In this document: one piece after another, positions 53,363-60,878 of the stretch
How positions within the stretch are numbered: position 1 is the first letter of the stretch
Layout: the number at the start of each line of letters is the position of its first letter
Assembly (NCBI GenBank): GCA_018242425.1
Contig: JAFEBX010000008.1
Coordinates: 1 to 64,000, forward strand
DNA from: Pseudomonadota bacterium
Lineage (GTDB): Bacteria > Pseudomonadota > Gammaproteobacteria > Xanthomonadales > Xanthomonadaceae
Length of the DNA stretch: 64,000 nucleotides
Direction of reading: 5' to 3'
Translations under genes and position numbers: made by a program
The notes under the pieces: generated by a model
The model's input: the letters and a program-made list of their open reading frames with translations, nothing else
The model's database searches: none
Told to the model about the DNA's origin: nothing

Positions 53363-53893
53363 ATGGCCAGAAACCACTTGCTGATGCCGACTGCATTGAT
53401 CATGTTCGCGGGGTTGACCGCCGGCTGCGTGCATGCACCAACCGCCAACGTCGCCACTGCGCCGGCGCTGAAGCTGCTGGAGCCGTTGCCCGGGCTGTAT
53501 ACCGCGGGACAGCCGGATGCCGGCGACTGGAAGGCGATCCATGCCCGCGGCGTGCAGGTCGTCATCAACCTGCGCCCGCCGGGTGAATTGAAGAACCGCG
53601 ACGAATCCGCCGAAGTCCGTGGCGCGGAGATGCGCTATCTCGAAATCCCGGTCGCCGGCGCAGATGGCATCAACGATAGCAATGCCCGCGCGCTGCACGC
53701 CGCGCTGGCGCCAACCCACGGCAATGGCGTGCTGGTGCATTGCTCCAGCGGCAATCGTGCCGGGGCGTTGCTGGCGCTGGAACAGGCGGATTTCGACGGC
53801 CTGCCGAAAGAGAAAGCGCTGGAACTGGGCCGCAAGGCGGGCGTCACCAGTTTGGAGGCGCGGCTGCGGCAGCTGCTGGATGCGGGCCGCTAG
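53363..53893 (+). CDS. DUF442 phosphatase-like lipoprotein (Blh N-domain homologue)
   Basis: This 176-residue exported protein has a lipobox GLTAGC (Cys at 22) and a dual-specificity-phosphatase-like domain. The core motif VLVHCSSGNRAGALLALEQ (H126, C127, R132) is typical of DUF442, the domain fused to an ETHE1-like persulfide dioxygenase in Blh proteins of BigR operons. The loop is C-x4-R, one residue shorter than the CX5R of tyrosine phosphatases, so phosphatase activity is doubtful. The dioxygenase half is missing here. GGGA precedes the ATG. It ends the sqr-RND gene run and faces the convergent cyd genes. Confidence 0.82.
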   Translation: MARNHLLMPTALIMFAGLTAGCVHAPTANVATAPALKLLEPLPGLYTAGQPDAGDWKAIHARGVQVVINLRPPGELKNRDESAEVRGAEMRYLEIPVAGADGINDSNARALHAALAPTHGNGVLVHCSSGNRAGALLALEQADFDGLPKEKALELGRKAGVTSLEARLRQLLDAGR

Positions 53894-53923
53894 CCAGCGG
53901 CGTGGTTCGATCTTCGGGTGCGT

Positions 53924-54178
53924 TCAGCGCGCCAGCAACACCATCGCGACGAACAGCAATGCGATCGGCCACAACAGCCACGGCGAGAACAGCCGCTGCA
54001 GCCACCGGCGCCGGAAGCGGAACCCGCTTCCGTGCACGAACAACGCGCACACCGCCAGCAGCGCCAGCGTTATCGCGCCGTGCTCGCCGCCGGTGAGTTC
54101 GCGCCCGCGCGCGGCAGGCAGGAACAACAGGCCGAACGCGAGCGCGCCGCCGATCAGCAGCGACAGCAGACGCGCCAT
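53924..54178 (-). CDS. ybgE: Cyd operon protein YbgE
   Basis: This 84-residue membrane protein has three hydrophobic segments. EHGAITLALLAVCALFVHGSGFR, followed by W and a final helix, matches the E-x-W-H-G...C-x-x-x-I-H-G-x-G-F-R pattern of YbgE (landmarks EHG, C, VHGSGFR). It starts 4 bp after cydX, the same position as in E. coli. Its precise role in cytochrome bd biogenesis is unknown. I start at MARLLSLLIGG; upstream extension would overlap cydX. Confidence 0.82.
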   Translation of the reverse strand: MARLLSLLIGGALAFGLLFLPAARGRELTGGEHGAITLALLAVCALFVHGSGFRFRRRWLQRLFSPWLLWPIALLFVAMVLLAR

Positions 54179-54182
54179 TGGC

Positions 54183-54308
54183 TCAGGGTTGCTCGAACGG
54201 AGCCTTGCGCCCGAGCGACTGGTCGCTGTGCACCTCATACCAGATGGCGTTGAGGATGGCGAAGGCGGCGGCGAAGGCCAGGCCGAGAATCCACGCGAAG
54301 TACCACAT
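54183..54308 (-). CDS. cydX: Cytochrome bd oxidase small subunit CydX
   Basis: This 41-residue single-helix subunit stabilises the CydAB complex. MWYFAWILGLAFAAAFAILN followed by AIWYE and a short charged tail is the classic CydX form (MWYFxWILGxxxA). The ATG shares a base with the cydB stop (TGATG), giving tight coupling. It is easily missed because of its size. Confidence 0.95.
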   Translation of the reverse strand: MWYFAWILGLAFAAAFAILNAIWYEVHSDQSLGRKAPFEQP

Positions 54309-55441
54309 CAGTAACCACCTCCATTGCGAGCCTGTTCTTCGACATGCGCGCGCGTCACCTTGCCGCGCATGATCCGGAATGCCCAGGTGCTGTAGGCCAG
54401 CACGATCGGCAGGAAGACCACCGTGGCGAACAGCATGATGCCCAGCGTGCGCTGGCTGGACGATGCATCCCACACGGTGAGTCCATGCCCCGGCTGGGTC
54501 GAGGAAGGCATCAGGAACGGGAATAGTGCGATGCTCGCGGTGAAAATGATCGACGCCAATGCGATGCAGCTGGCGACGAAACCGAGGGCACGGTTGCGCA
54601 GCGACGCCACCGCCAGCAACGCCAGCAACGCCAGTCCCGGCACCAGCCACAACACGGGATGCGCCTTCTGGTTCGCCAGCCACGCGCCGGCCTCGACGGC
54701 CACCTGTTTGCCCATCGGGTTGGATGCGCCATCGGTCGCGATCGCGCTGGTGACGGCGTGTCCCGGCAACACGGCCAGCCACGCGCCGGCCGCGGCGAAG
54801 GCGACGAGCGTGACGATGGCCGCCACCCGGGCGACGCCGCGCGCGCGATCGCCGGGCGCTCCTTCGATCTTCATCGCGCCGAAGATGGCGCCGTGCATCA
54901 CCAGCATCGCCAGGCTGACTACGCCGGCTAGCAGCGCGAACGGGTGGAACAGGCCGAAGAAGCTGCCGTCGTAGACCGGGCGCATGGTGTCGGTGAAGTG
55001 GAACGGCACGCCGAGCAGCAGGTTGCCGAAGGCCACGCCGAAGACCAGCGACGGCACCACACCGGCGATGGTCAGCGCCCAGTCCCAGAGGTTGCGCCAG
55101 GCCGGGTTTTCCACCTTGTTGCGGAAGTTGAAACCGACCGGTCGCAGGATCAGTGCCAGCAGCACCAGCAGCATCGCGAAGTAGAAGCCGGAGAACGAGG
55201 TGGCGTACAGCACCGGCCACGCCGCGAACACCGCGCCGCCGCCGAGGATGAACCACACCTGGTGGCCTTCCCAGTGCGGCTCGATCGCTTCCAGTGCCAT
55301 CCGCCGCTCGGCATCATCGCGGGTGATGAAGCGATAGATCGCGCCCAGTCCTAGGTCGTAGCCGTCGGTGATGGCAAAACCGATCAGCAACACGCCGAGC
55401 AGCAACCACCAGATCTCGCGCAGGGTGCCATAGTCAAACAT
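54308..55441 (-). CDS. cydB: Cytochrome bd ubiquinol oxidase subunit II
   Basis: This 377-residue inner-membrane subunit has about nine helices. MFDYGTLREIWWLLLGVLLIGFAITDGYDLG is the hallmark N-terminus (landmarks MFDYGTLREIWW and GYDLG), with conserved GHQVWFILGGGAVFAAWPVLY and, near the end, WAFRIMRGKVT. It forms a heterodimer with CydA and holds a proton path. It overlaps cydA by 8 bp and cydX by one base. The operon order P-A-B-X-E indicates one transcript. Confidence 0.97.
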   Translation of the reverse strand: MFDYGTLREIWWLLLGVLLIGFAITDGYDLGLGAIYRFITRDDAERRMALEAIEPHWEGHQVWFILGGGAVFAAWPVLYATSFSGFYFAMLLVLLALILRPVGFNFRNKVENPAWRNLWDWALTIAGVVPSLVFGVAFGNLLLGVPFHFTDTMRPVYDGSFFGLFHPFALLAGVVSLAMLVMHGAIFGAMKIEGAPGDRARGVARVAAIVTLVAFAAAGAWLAVLPGHAVTSAIATDGASNPMGKQVAVEAGAWLANQKAHPVLWLVPGLALLALLAVASLRNRALGFVASCIALASIIFTASIALFPFLMPSSTQPGHGLTVWDASSSQRTLGIMLFATVVFLPIVLAYSTWAFRIMRGKVTRAHVEEQARNGGGY

Positions 55442-57032
55442 CGTCGTTCTCCCTGGTCTGCGTGGTCGAGGGCATCGTCTGGTGCGCCAGTTGCGCGTCG
55501 GGCAGCGGCCACAGCTTCAGCCCCTCGGGCCCGGACTTGATCGCCCGCAGCATCAGGAATATCTCGACCACCGCCAGAGACGTGTACAGCACCACGAAGC
55601 CGGCCAGACTGCCGGTGACCTGCGTGCTGCTGGTCGAGGACACGCCGAGGAAGGTCGGCAGCACGCCGTCGATCGCCCACGGCTGGCGACCGTATTCGGC
55701 GACCACCCAGCCCAGTTCCGCGGCGGCCCACGGCAGCGGCAGACTCCACAGCGCGATGCGCAGGAAACGCGGGTGATCGAGCCTGCGCTTGCTCGACAGC
55801 CAGAATGCCCACACGAACAGGGCGATGAAGAAGAAGCCGAGCGCCACCATGATGCGGAACGAGAAGAACAGCACCGGCACGTTCGGCACCGTGTCCCAGG
55901 CTGCGCGTTCGATGATCGCCTCGTCGGCCTTGGACGGATCGTCGACATACCTCAGCGCCAGCAGACCGAAGCCGAGATCGGCGCGCTTGTCGAGGAAGGC
56001 CTGGCGCTTTTCCGGATTCATGCGATCCGCGCGTACCGCCGCCAGGGCCGCATACGCGGCGACGCCGTTGCGGATGCGCGCCTTGTTCTGTTCGACCAGG
56101 TCGTGGATGCCCGGCACCTGTTCGTCCAGCGATCGGGTGGCGATCAGGCCCAGCGCCCACGGGATCTTCACCGCGCCCTTGGTTTCGCGGTCCTTCAGGC
56201 TGGGAATGCCGAACAGGGTGAAGGAGGCCGGCGCCGGCGCGGTGTGCCACTCGGCTTCGATCGCCGCGACCTTCATGTGCTGGTTTTCCGATGCCGTGTA
56301 GCCGCTTTCGTCGCCGAGGACGACCACGGACAACGCCGAGGCGAGGCCGAAGCTGGCCGCCACGGTGAGCGAGCGCTTGGCGAATTGCAGGTTGCGGCCC
56401 TTCAGCAGGTAGTAGGCGCTGATCGAGAGCACGAACATCGCGCCGGTGACGTAGCCGGCACTGATCGTGTGCACGAACTTCGACTGCGCCACCGGGTTGA
56501 ACAGGACCGCGGAGAAGTCGGTGACTTCCATCCGCATGGTTTCGAAATTGAACTCGGCGCCCACCGGGTTCTGCATCCAGCCATTGGCGATCAGGATCCA
56601 CAGCGCGGAGAGGTTCGCACCCAGCGCCATCAGCCAGGTCGCGACCATGTGCTGCAGCCGGCTCATGCGGTCCCAGCCGAAGAAGAACAGGCCGACGAAG
56701 GTGCTCTCCAGGAAGAACGCCATCAGGCCTTCGATCGCCAGCGGCGCCCCGAAGATGTCGCCGACGTAGTGCGAGTAATAGGCCCAGTTGGTGCCGAACT
56801 GGAACTCCATGGTGATGCCGGTGGCGACCCCCATGGCGAAGTTGATGCCGAACAGGACACCCCAGAACTTCACCATCTGTTTCCAGATGACGCGACCGGT
56901 CATCACGTACACGCTTTCCATGATCGCCAGCAGCAATGCCAGGCCCAGGGTCAGCGGGACGAACAGGAAGTGATAGAGCGCGGTGATCGCGAACTGGAGC
57001 CGCGACAGATCGACGACGTGCAGGTCGGGCAT
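55434..57032 (-). CDS. cydA: Cytochrome bd ubiquinol oxidase subunit I
   Basis: This subunit carries hemes b558, b595 and d and the quinol site. The protein has 532 residues, so it belongs to the long Q-loop type. The first heme ligand is the His in ITALYHFLFVPLTLG; GRQPW in GWVVAEYGRQPWAIDG and the GDESGY Q-loop motif are conserved. Cytochrome bd resists sulfide, unlike heme-copper oxidases, which fits its position next to the SQR operon. AAGG 13 nt before the ATG overlaps the cydP stop region. The C-terminal 40 residues are hydrophilic. Confidence 0.97.
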   Translation of the reverse strand: MPDLHVVDLSRLQFAITALYHFLFVPLTLGLALLLAIMESVYVMTGRVIWKQMVKFWGVLFGINFAMGVATGITMEFQFGTNWAYYSHYVGDIFGAPLAIEGLMAFFLESTFVGLFFFGWDRMSRLQHMVATWLMALGANLSALWILIANGWMQNPVGAEFNFETMRMEVTDFSAVLFNPVAQSKFVHTISAGYVTGAMFVLSISAYYLLKGRNLQFAKRSLTVAASFGLASALSVVVLGDESGYTASENQHMKVAAIEAEWHTAPAPASFTLFGIPSLKDRETKGAVKIPWALGLIATRSLDEQVPGIHDLVEQNKARIRNGVAAYAALAAVRADRMNPEKRQAFLDKRADLGFGLLALRYVDDPSKADEAIIERAAWDTVPNVPVLFFSFRIMVALGFFFIALFVWAFWLSSKRRLDHPRFLRIALWSLPLPWAAAELGWVVAEYGRQPWAIDGVLPTFLGVSSTSSTQVTGSLAGFVVLYTSLAVVEIFLMLRAIKSGPEGLKLWPLPDAQLAHQTMPSTTQTRENDDV

Positions 57033-57039
57033 GGTGTGC

Positions 57040-57198
57040 TTACCTTGGAGGGAGTTCGAGGCGGTGGCCCACGGCGTTGGCGTCGACGCGAGGGCGATGG
57101 GAAGGCGCGAAGAACAGGACGTAGAGCAGGGCCAGCAAGCCGAGTTTCGCGGCGATCACCCAGACCAGGTGACGGGAAACGTGACCGGGAAGTTTCAC
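57040..57198 (-). CDS. cydP: Small membrane subunit CydP upstream of cydA
   Basis: This 52-residue reading frame (GTG start) encodes MKLPGHVSRHLVWVIAAKLG, a continuing hydrophobic helix (LLALLYVLFFAP), then SHRPRVDANAVGHRL and a short tail. One N-in helix followed by the H-R-P-x-V-D-x-x-x-V motif fits the putative CydP small subunit found before cydAB in beta- and gammaproteobacteria. AGGAAGG lies 5 nt before the GTG, and the stop is 7 bp before the cydA ATG. Both support translation. The assignment to CydP is from memory of the motif. Confidence 0.8.
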   Translation of the reverse strand: MKLPGHVSRHLVWVIAAKLGLLALLYVLFFAPSHRPRVDANAVGHRLELPPR

Positions 57199-57208
57199 GA
57201 CGGCCTTC

Positions 57209-57233
57209 CTGTAATACAGCAGCTTCTAATATA
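57209..57233 (-). promoter_or_regulatory. Candidate cyd operon promoter and operator
   Basis: On the minus strand TATATT (57233-57228) is a plausible -10 hexamer. Downstream of it, CTGTA-T-TACAG (57219-57209) is a perfect 11-bp palindrome just before the cydP ribosome binding site. No FNR or ArcA consensus was recognised. The divergent nucleoside hydrolase gene starts at 57280. Confidence 0.4.
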
Positions 57234-57267
57234 CCAAGGTTGCGCGGCCGAGAGGGCCCCTTGCGGC

Positions 57268-57273
57268 CATAAT
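57268..57273 (+). promoter_or_regulatory. -10 element giving a probably leaderless nucleoside hydrolase mRNA
   Basis: CATAAT is followed by 6 nt and the ATG at 57280; no ribosome binding site is present. Hexamer and spacing match those before ubiE and lipA. Confidence 0.55.
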
Positions 57274-57279
57274 GCGCCG

Positions 57280-58221
57280 ATGAACGCATCGCGCATCCCG
57301 CTTCTCATCGACACCGATCCCGGCGTCGACGACGCCCTCGCCATCCTGATGGCCCTGAATTCGCCCGATCACGATGTGGTCGGATTGAGCATCGCCGCCG
57401 GCAACGTCGGCCTCGACCATACCGTGCGCAACGCGCTGAAGCTGTGCGAAGTCGCCGGCCGCGAAGACGTGCCTGTCTTTGCGGGCGCGCCGTTGCCGCT
57501 GCTGCATCGGGCCGACGATGCCGCCGCCGTGCATGGCCAAGACGGGTTCGGCGATACCGGCTTTTCGCCTGCGCAACGCCAGGCCGATGCCGAACACGCT
57601 GCGCTCGCCATCCTCCGTCTCTCGCACGAACACGCCGGCCGCCTGATGATCGTTGCACTGGCGCCGCTGACCAACGTCGCGCTGGCGCTCAAGCTCGACC
57701 CGACGTTGCCGCAGCGGGTGTCGCGACTGGTGGTGATGGGCGGCGCGGTGACCGGCCACGGCAACATCACCCCGAGCGGCGAGTTCAACACCTGGTTCGA
57801 CCCCGAAGCCGCCCACCTCGTCTTCGAGGCCTTCCCGCAGTTCGATCTGTGCGACTGGGAGGCCAATCTGCGCCACGGCTTCCCGCACGAGGCGATGGAC
57901 CAATGGCTGCAGGTCGACTCGCCGCGTGCCCGTTTCTACGACGCCATCTCCGCCCACACCCGGCGCTGGTCGCGCGAGAAACGCGGCTCCTGCTGGCATT
58001 CGGCCGATGGCTATGCCATGGCCTGCGCCCTGGCCCCGGAAGGGATCCAGGCGGCGGAATCGCGGCCACTGGCGGTGCAGCTGGGGCAGGGGCCGGCCCG
58101 CGGCTTCACCATCGTCGACTGGCTGCGGATGACCGGCCGCCCGGACAATGCCCGGATCGTCCAGACCTATGACGGCGAGCGCTACCAGGCCATGATCCGG
58201 GCCGCTCTGGCAGCCAGTTGA
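57280..58221 (+). CDS. Nucleoside hydrolase (inosine/uridine-preferring type)
   Basis: The enzyme cleaves the N-glycosidic bond of nucleosides to ribose and base for salvage. The protein has 313 residues. The calcium-binding signature [12 protein letters not shown] begins at D11, and [12 protein letters not shown] with [20 protein letters not shown] supplies further active-site residues. The His in the C-terminal [11 protein letters not shown] region typical of the fold appears as Ser-Ala-Asp-Gly. Specificity cannot be fixed by sequence. The start is set by the ATG right after the -10 element; the longer open frame extends over the divergent cyd genes. Confidence 0.92.
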   Translation: MNASRIPLLIDTDPGVDDALAILMALNSPDHDVVGLSIAAGNVGLDHTVRNALKLCEVAGREDVPVFAGAPLPLLHRADDAAAVHGQDGFGDTGFSPAQRQADAEHAALAILRLSHEHAGRLMIVALAPLTNVALALKLDPTLPQRVSRLVVMGGAVTGHGNITPSGEFNTWFDPEAAHLVFEAFPQFDLCDWEANLRHGFPHEAMDQWLQVDSPRARFYDAISAHTRRWSREKRGSCWHSADGYAMACALAPEGIQAAESRPLAVQLGQGPARGFTIVDWLRMTGRPDNARIVQTYDGERYQAMIRAALAAS

Positions 58222-58282
58222 CCGGACCGACGAGTGCCGCTATCATGGCCGGCTCATTCCAGTAACCATACTCGGTGCCGCC

Positions 58283-58525
58283 ATGAAGGCCGATCTTCAC
58301 CCCAACTACCGCGAAGTCGTCTTCCAGGACGTCACCTCCGACTTCAAGTTCCTGACCCGCTCGACGATGGCGACCAAGGAAACGATCAAGTGGGAAGACG
58401 GCAACGAGTATCCGTTGATCAAGGTCGAAATCTCCTCGGCCACGCATCCGTTCTACACCGGCCAGAACAAGGTCATGGACACCAGCGGACGCATCGACAA
58501 GTTCAAGAAGCGCTATGCCAAGTAA
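58283..58525 (+). CDS. rpmE2: 50S ribosomal protein L31 type B
   Basis: This 80-residue bL31 lacks cysteine altogether, so it is the zinc-independent form (type B). [20 protein letters not shown] and [20 protein letters not shown] are the family pattern. In several bacteria the type B gene is induced under zinc limitation by Zur; no Zur box is recognisable in the 61-bp upstream gap, where TATCAT could be a -10. A terminator follows at 58594. Confidence 0.95.
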   Translation: MKADLHPNYREVVFQDVTSDFKFLTRSTMATKETIKWEDGNEYPLIKVEISSATHPFYTGQNKVMDTSGRIDKFKKRYAK

Positions 58526-58593
58526 GGCAGCCAGGTAATACTTTGGTCGAAGCAGGCGCGCGACGAAGATCGCGCGCACGCCGATCATCATGC

Positions 58594-58618
58594 AAACGGC
58601 CGCCCTGTGCGGCCGTTT
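58594..58618 (+). terminator. Hairpin terminator after rpmE2
   Basis: AAACGGCCGC (58594-58603) and GCGGCCGTTT (58609-58618) form a perfect 10-bp stem with a 5-nt CCTGT loop and a T-run at the stem end. The remaining 247-bp rpmE2-gltA gap holds the gltA promoter region (GATAAT at 58691-58696) and nothing else I recognise. Confidence 0.8.
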
Positions 58619-58690
58619 CGCATATCCGGGGACGTGATCCGGAGCGCCGCCGACTCCATGCGCAGGTGAATGTTCAAACGGTCGTTGTGC

Positions 58691-58696
58691 GATAAT
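58691..58696 (+). promoter_or_regulatory. -10 element of gltA
   Basis: GATAAT lies 76 bp before the gltA GTG start, giving a leader of about 70 nt. No convincing -35 is present at 16-18 bp; TTCAAA at 58673 is too close. The leader contains GGAG 10 nt before the start codon. Confidence 0.4.
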
Positions 58697-58772
58697 TGAC
58701 GCATCGCAAAAACCGGTTTCGGCACGCGCATCCGCGCCCTTCGCGACCGGCAACGAACTGGAGAATCACGCC

Positions 58773-60062
58773 GTGACCGAAGCCAAGACCGCGACGCTGA
58801 CCGTCGCCGACAAGAGCAGCACCCTGCCGGTGATCAAACCGGTGTTGGGCCAGGACTGCATCGACATCAGCAAGCTGCCGAAGGACACCGGCTGCTTCAC
58901 TTACGACAACGGATTCACCGCGACGGCGTCGTGCAAGTCGGCCATCACCTACATCGACGGCGACGCCGGCGTGCTGATGTACCGCGGCTACCCGATCGAG
59001 CAACTGGCCCAGCATTCCAGCTTCATGGAAGTGGCCTACCTGCTGATGAACGGCAACCTGCCTACGGCGCAGGAATTCAACGCGTTCGAAGACGAAGTCG
59101 CGCATCACACGATGCTGCACGAAGCGTTCAAGCAGTTCATCGGTGGTTTCCGCCATGACGCCCACCCGATGGCGATGCTGATGGGCATGCTCGGTTCGAT
59201 GGCGAGCTTCTATCACAACAACCACGATTACGACGATCCGGAACAGCGCCGCCTCGCCGCGATCCGCCTGATCGCCAAGGTGCCGACGATCGCCGCGATG
59301 TGCTATCGCCACAGCATCGGCTGGCCGGTGCGCTATCCGCGCAACAACCTCGAATACGTCACCCGCTTCCTGCACATGATGTTCGAGGTGCCGTCGGAAC
59401 CGTTGCAGCTCAACCCGGTGGCGGCCAAGGCGCTCGACCTGTTGTTCATCCTCCACGCCGACCACGAGCAGAACGCTTCGACGTCGACCGTGCGCCTGGT
59501 CGGTTCGACCGGCGCCAATCCCTATGCCTGCATCGCTTCGGGCGTTGCCGCGCTGTGGGGTCCTGCGCACGGCGGCGCCAACGAAGCCGTGCTCAAGATG
59601 CTCAACGAGATCGGTTCGCCGGCCAACGTGCAGAGCGCGGTCGAAAAGGCCAAGGACAAGGAATCGGGCTTCCGCCTGATGGGCTTCGGCCACCGCGTCT
59701 ACAAGAACTTCGATCCGCGCGCCAAGATCATCCGCGAGATGACCTACAAGGTGCTGAACGAACTCGGCGTCAACGATCCGTTGCTCGACGTCGCGATGAA
59801 GCTGGAAGAAGCCGCGCTGAAGGATGATTACTTCATCCAGCGCAAGCTCTATCCGAATGTCGATTTCTACAGCGGCATCATCTACAAGGCACTGAAGATC
59901 CCGACCGAGATGTTCACCGTGATGTTCGCGATCGCGCGCACCGCCGGCTGGATCAGCCACTGGATGGAACAGCAGGTCGACCCGGAGATGAAGATCGGTC
60001 GTCCGCGCCAGGTCTACATCGGCCACGACAAGCGCGATTACGCCGCGATCGACAAGCGCTGA
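58773..60062 (+). CDS. gltA: Citrate synthase
   Basis: The enzyme condenses acetyl-CoA and oxaloacetate, the entry step of the TCA cycle. The protein has 429 residues, the length of the hexameric, NADH-regulated type of Gram-negative bacteria. Catalytic residues are in [29 protein letters not shown] (His), [13 protein letters not shown] (His) and NVDFYSGI (Asp). The GTG start is preceded by GGAG. The gene is monocistronic, ending in a perfect terminator hairpin 20 bp downstream. Confidence 0.97.
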   Translation: MTEAKTATLTVADKSSTLPVIKPVLGQDCIDISKLPKDTGCFTYDNGFTATASCKSAITYIDGDAGVLMYRGYPIEQLAQHSSFMEVAYLLMNGNLPTAQEFNAFEDEVAHHTMLHEAFKQFIGGFRHDAHPMAMLMGMLGSMASFYHNNHDYDDPEQRRLAAIRLIAKVPTIAAMCYRHSIGWPVRYPRNNLEYVTRFLHMMFEVPSEPLQLNPVAAKALDLLFILHADHEQNASTSTVRLVGSTGANPYACIASGVAALWGPAHGGANEAVLKMLNEIGSPANVQSAVEKAKDKESGFRLMGFGHRVYKNFDPRAKIIREMTYKVLNELGVNDPLLDVAMKLEEAALKDDYFIQRKLYPNVDFYSGIIYKALKIPTEMFTVMFAIARTAGWISHWMEQQVDPEMKIGRPRQVYIGHDKRDYAAIDKR

Positions 60063-60082
60063 TCGATCCACGGTCGAAACGC

Positions 60083-60111
60083 AAAACGCCCCGCTCGAAG
60101 CGGGGCGTTTT
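60083..60111. terminator. Bidirectional Rho-independent terminator after gltA
   Basis: AAAACGCCCCGCT (60083-60095) and its exact complement (60099-60111) form a 13-bp stem with a CGA loop, with A-run and T-run ends. It serves gltA on the plus strand and the hypothetical gene at 60126 on the minus strand. Confidence 0.92.
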
Positions 60112-60125
60112 CGTTTCCGGTCGGG

Positions 60126-60776
60126 TCAACGGGCCAGCGCCTCGTAACCGGCGATCTCGTCTTCCGCCAGCAATGCGCGCAACTGGCTGGCCGATGCGCG
60201 CGCCATCGGCTTCTCGGTCACCGGTGACAACGGCGCCTGGCGCAGCGCGTCGCGCGGCAGCACGGTGAGGTCGAACGTCGCATCGTCGGCGTTGAATACC
60301 CAGACGTCGAAGTCGCTGCTGCGTTCGCGATCCAGGCGCAGGCGGCGCATGCGCGAATCGGCGGGAATGTCGTGTTCCTGCAGCCAGATCGCGACTTCGC
60401 GCGGATCGTCGCAGAACAGGTGCAGCAGCACTGGCGCATTGGCATCGGCGGTGCCTTCCAGCACCGGGCCGACCAGGCGTGGTTCGAACGGCGCGAAGAA
60501 GTCGAGCGCGCGCAAAGCGGTTTCGCGGCGGCTGCGCAGGCGCTCCTCCATGTCGTCGCCGTGGAACAGGCGCTGGTAGCCGCGCAATGCTTCCTCGATC
60601 TCGCGATTGCGTGGCAGCGAGGCATCGTCATGGAAGCCGAGGCGTTCGGCGGCCTTGAGCTTGGCCTGGTGGAAGTCGCGGATGCCGTTTTCCGACATCA
60701 GGCGGGCGGCCTCATGCGCCAGTCGCTGGCGTCGCTCCTTGGTACGGGCCTCGGCATGTTGGCGAGCGCGGTGCAT
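60126..60776 (-). CDS. Conserved hypothetical protein, possibly nucleotidyltransferase-like
   Basis: This 216-residue soluble protein is highly charged. The N-terminal 70 residues are basic and helical (ARTKERRQRLAHEAARLMSE). The centre (about 80-175) has RLVGPVLEGTADANAPVLLHLFCDDPREVAIWL and FDVWVFNADDATFDLTVLPR (quoted by landmarks GPVLEGTAD and LHLFCDD). The G-x-x-x-E/D and D-x-D-like spacing hints at a degenerate nucleotidyltransferase fold. Pseudomonads and xanthomonads share it, sometimes misnamed UDP-N-acetylmuramate-alanine ligase. A good GGGAG precedes the ATG. Function is unknown. Confidence 0.8.
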   Translation of the reverse strand: MHRARQHAEARTKERRQRLAHEAARLMSENGIRDFHQAKLKAAERLGFHDDASLPRNREIEEALRGYQRLFHGDDMEERLRSRRETALRALDFFAPFEPRLVGPVLEGTADANAPVLLHLFCDDPREVAIWLQEHDIPADSRMRRLRLDRERSSDFDVWVFNADDATFDLTVLPRDALRQAPLSPVTEKPMARASASQLRALLAEDEIAGYEALAR

Positions 60777-60878
60777 GGCGGGCTCCCTCTCGAGGTTCCA
60801 CCGACTCTAGCGTAGCCAAGGTTGCACCGCCACCTCGGACGAAATCCGGTCAGGGCCCGCCATGGGCGAGCCCTGGCT

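Noticed and set aside
56951..57289. 112-codon minus-strand frame overlapping cydP and the cydA start
   Set aside because: It is out of frame with both cydA and the CydP-like frame, is Arg/Pro-rich, and lacks the start signals seen for cydP.
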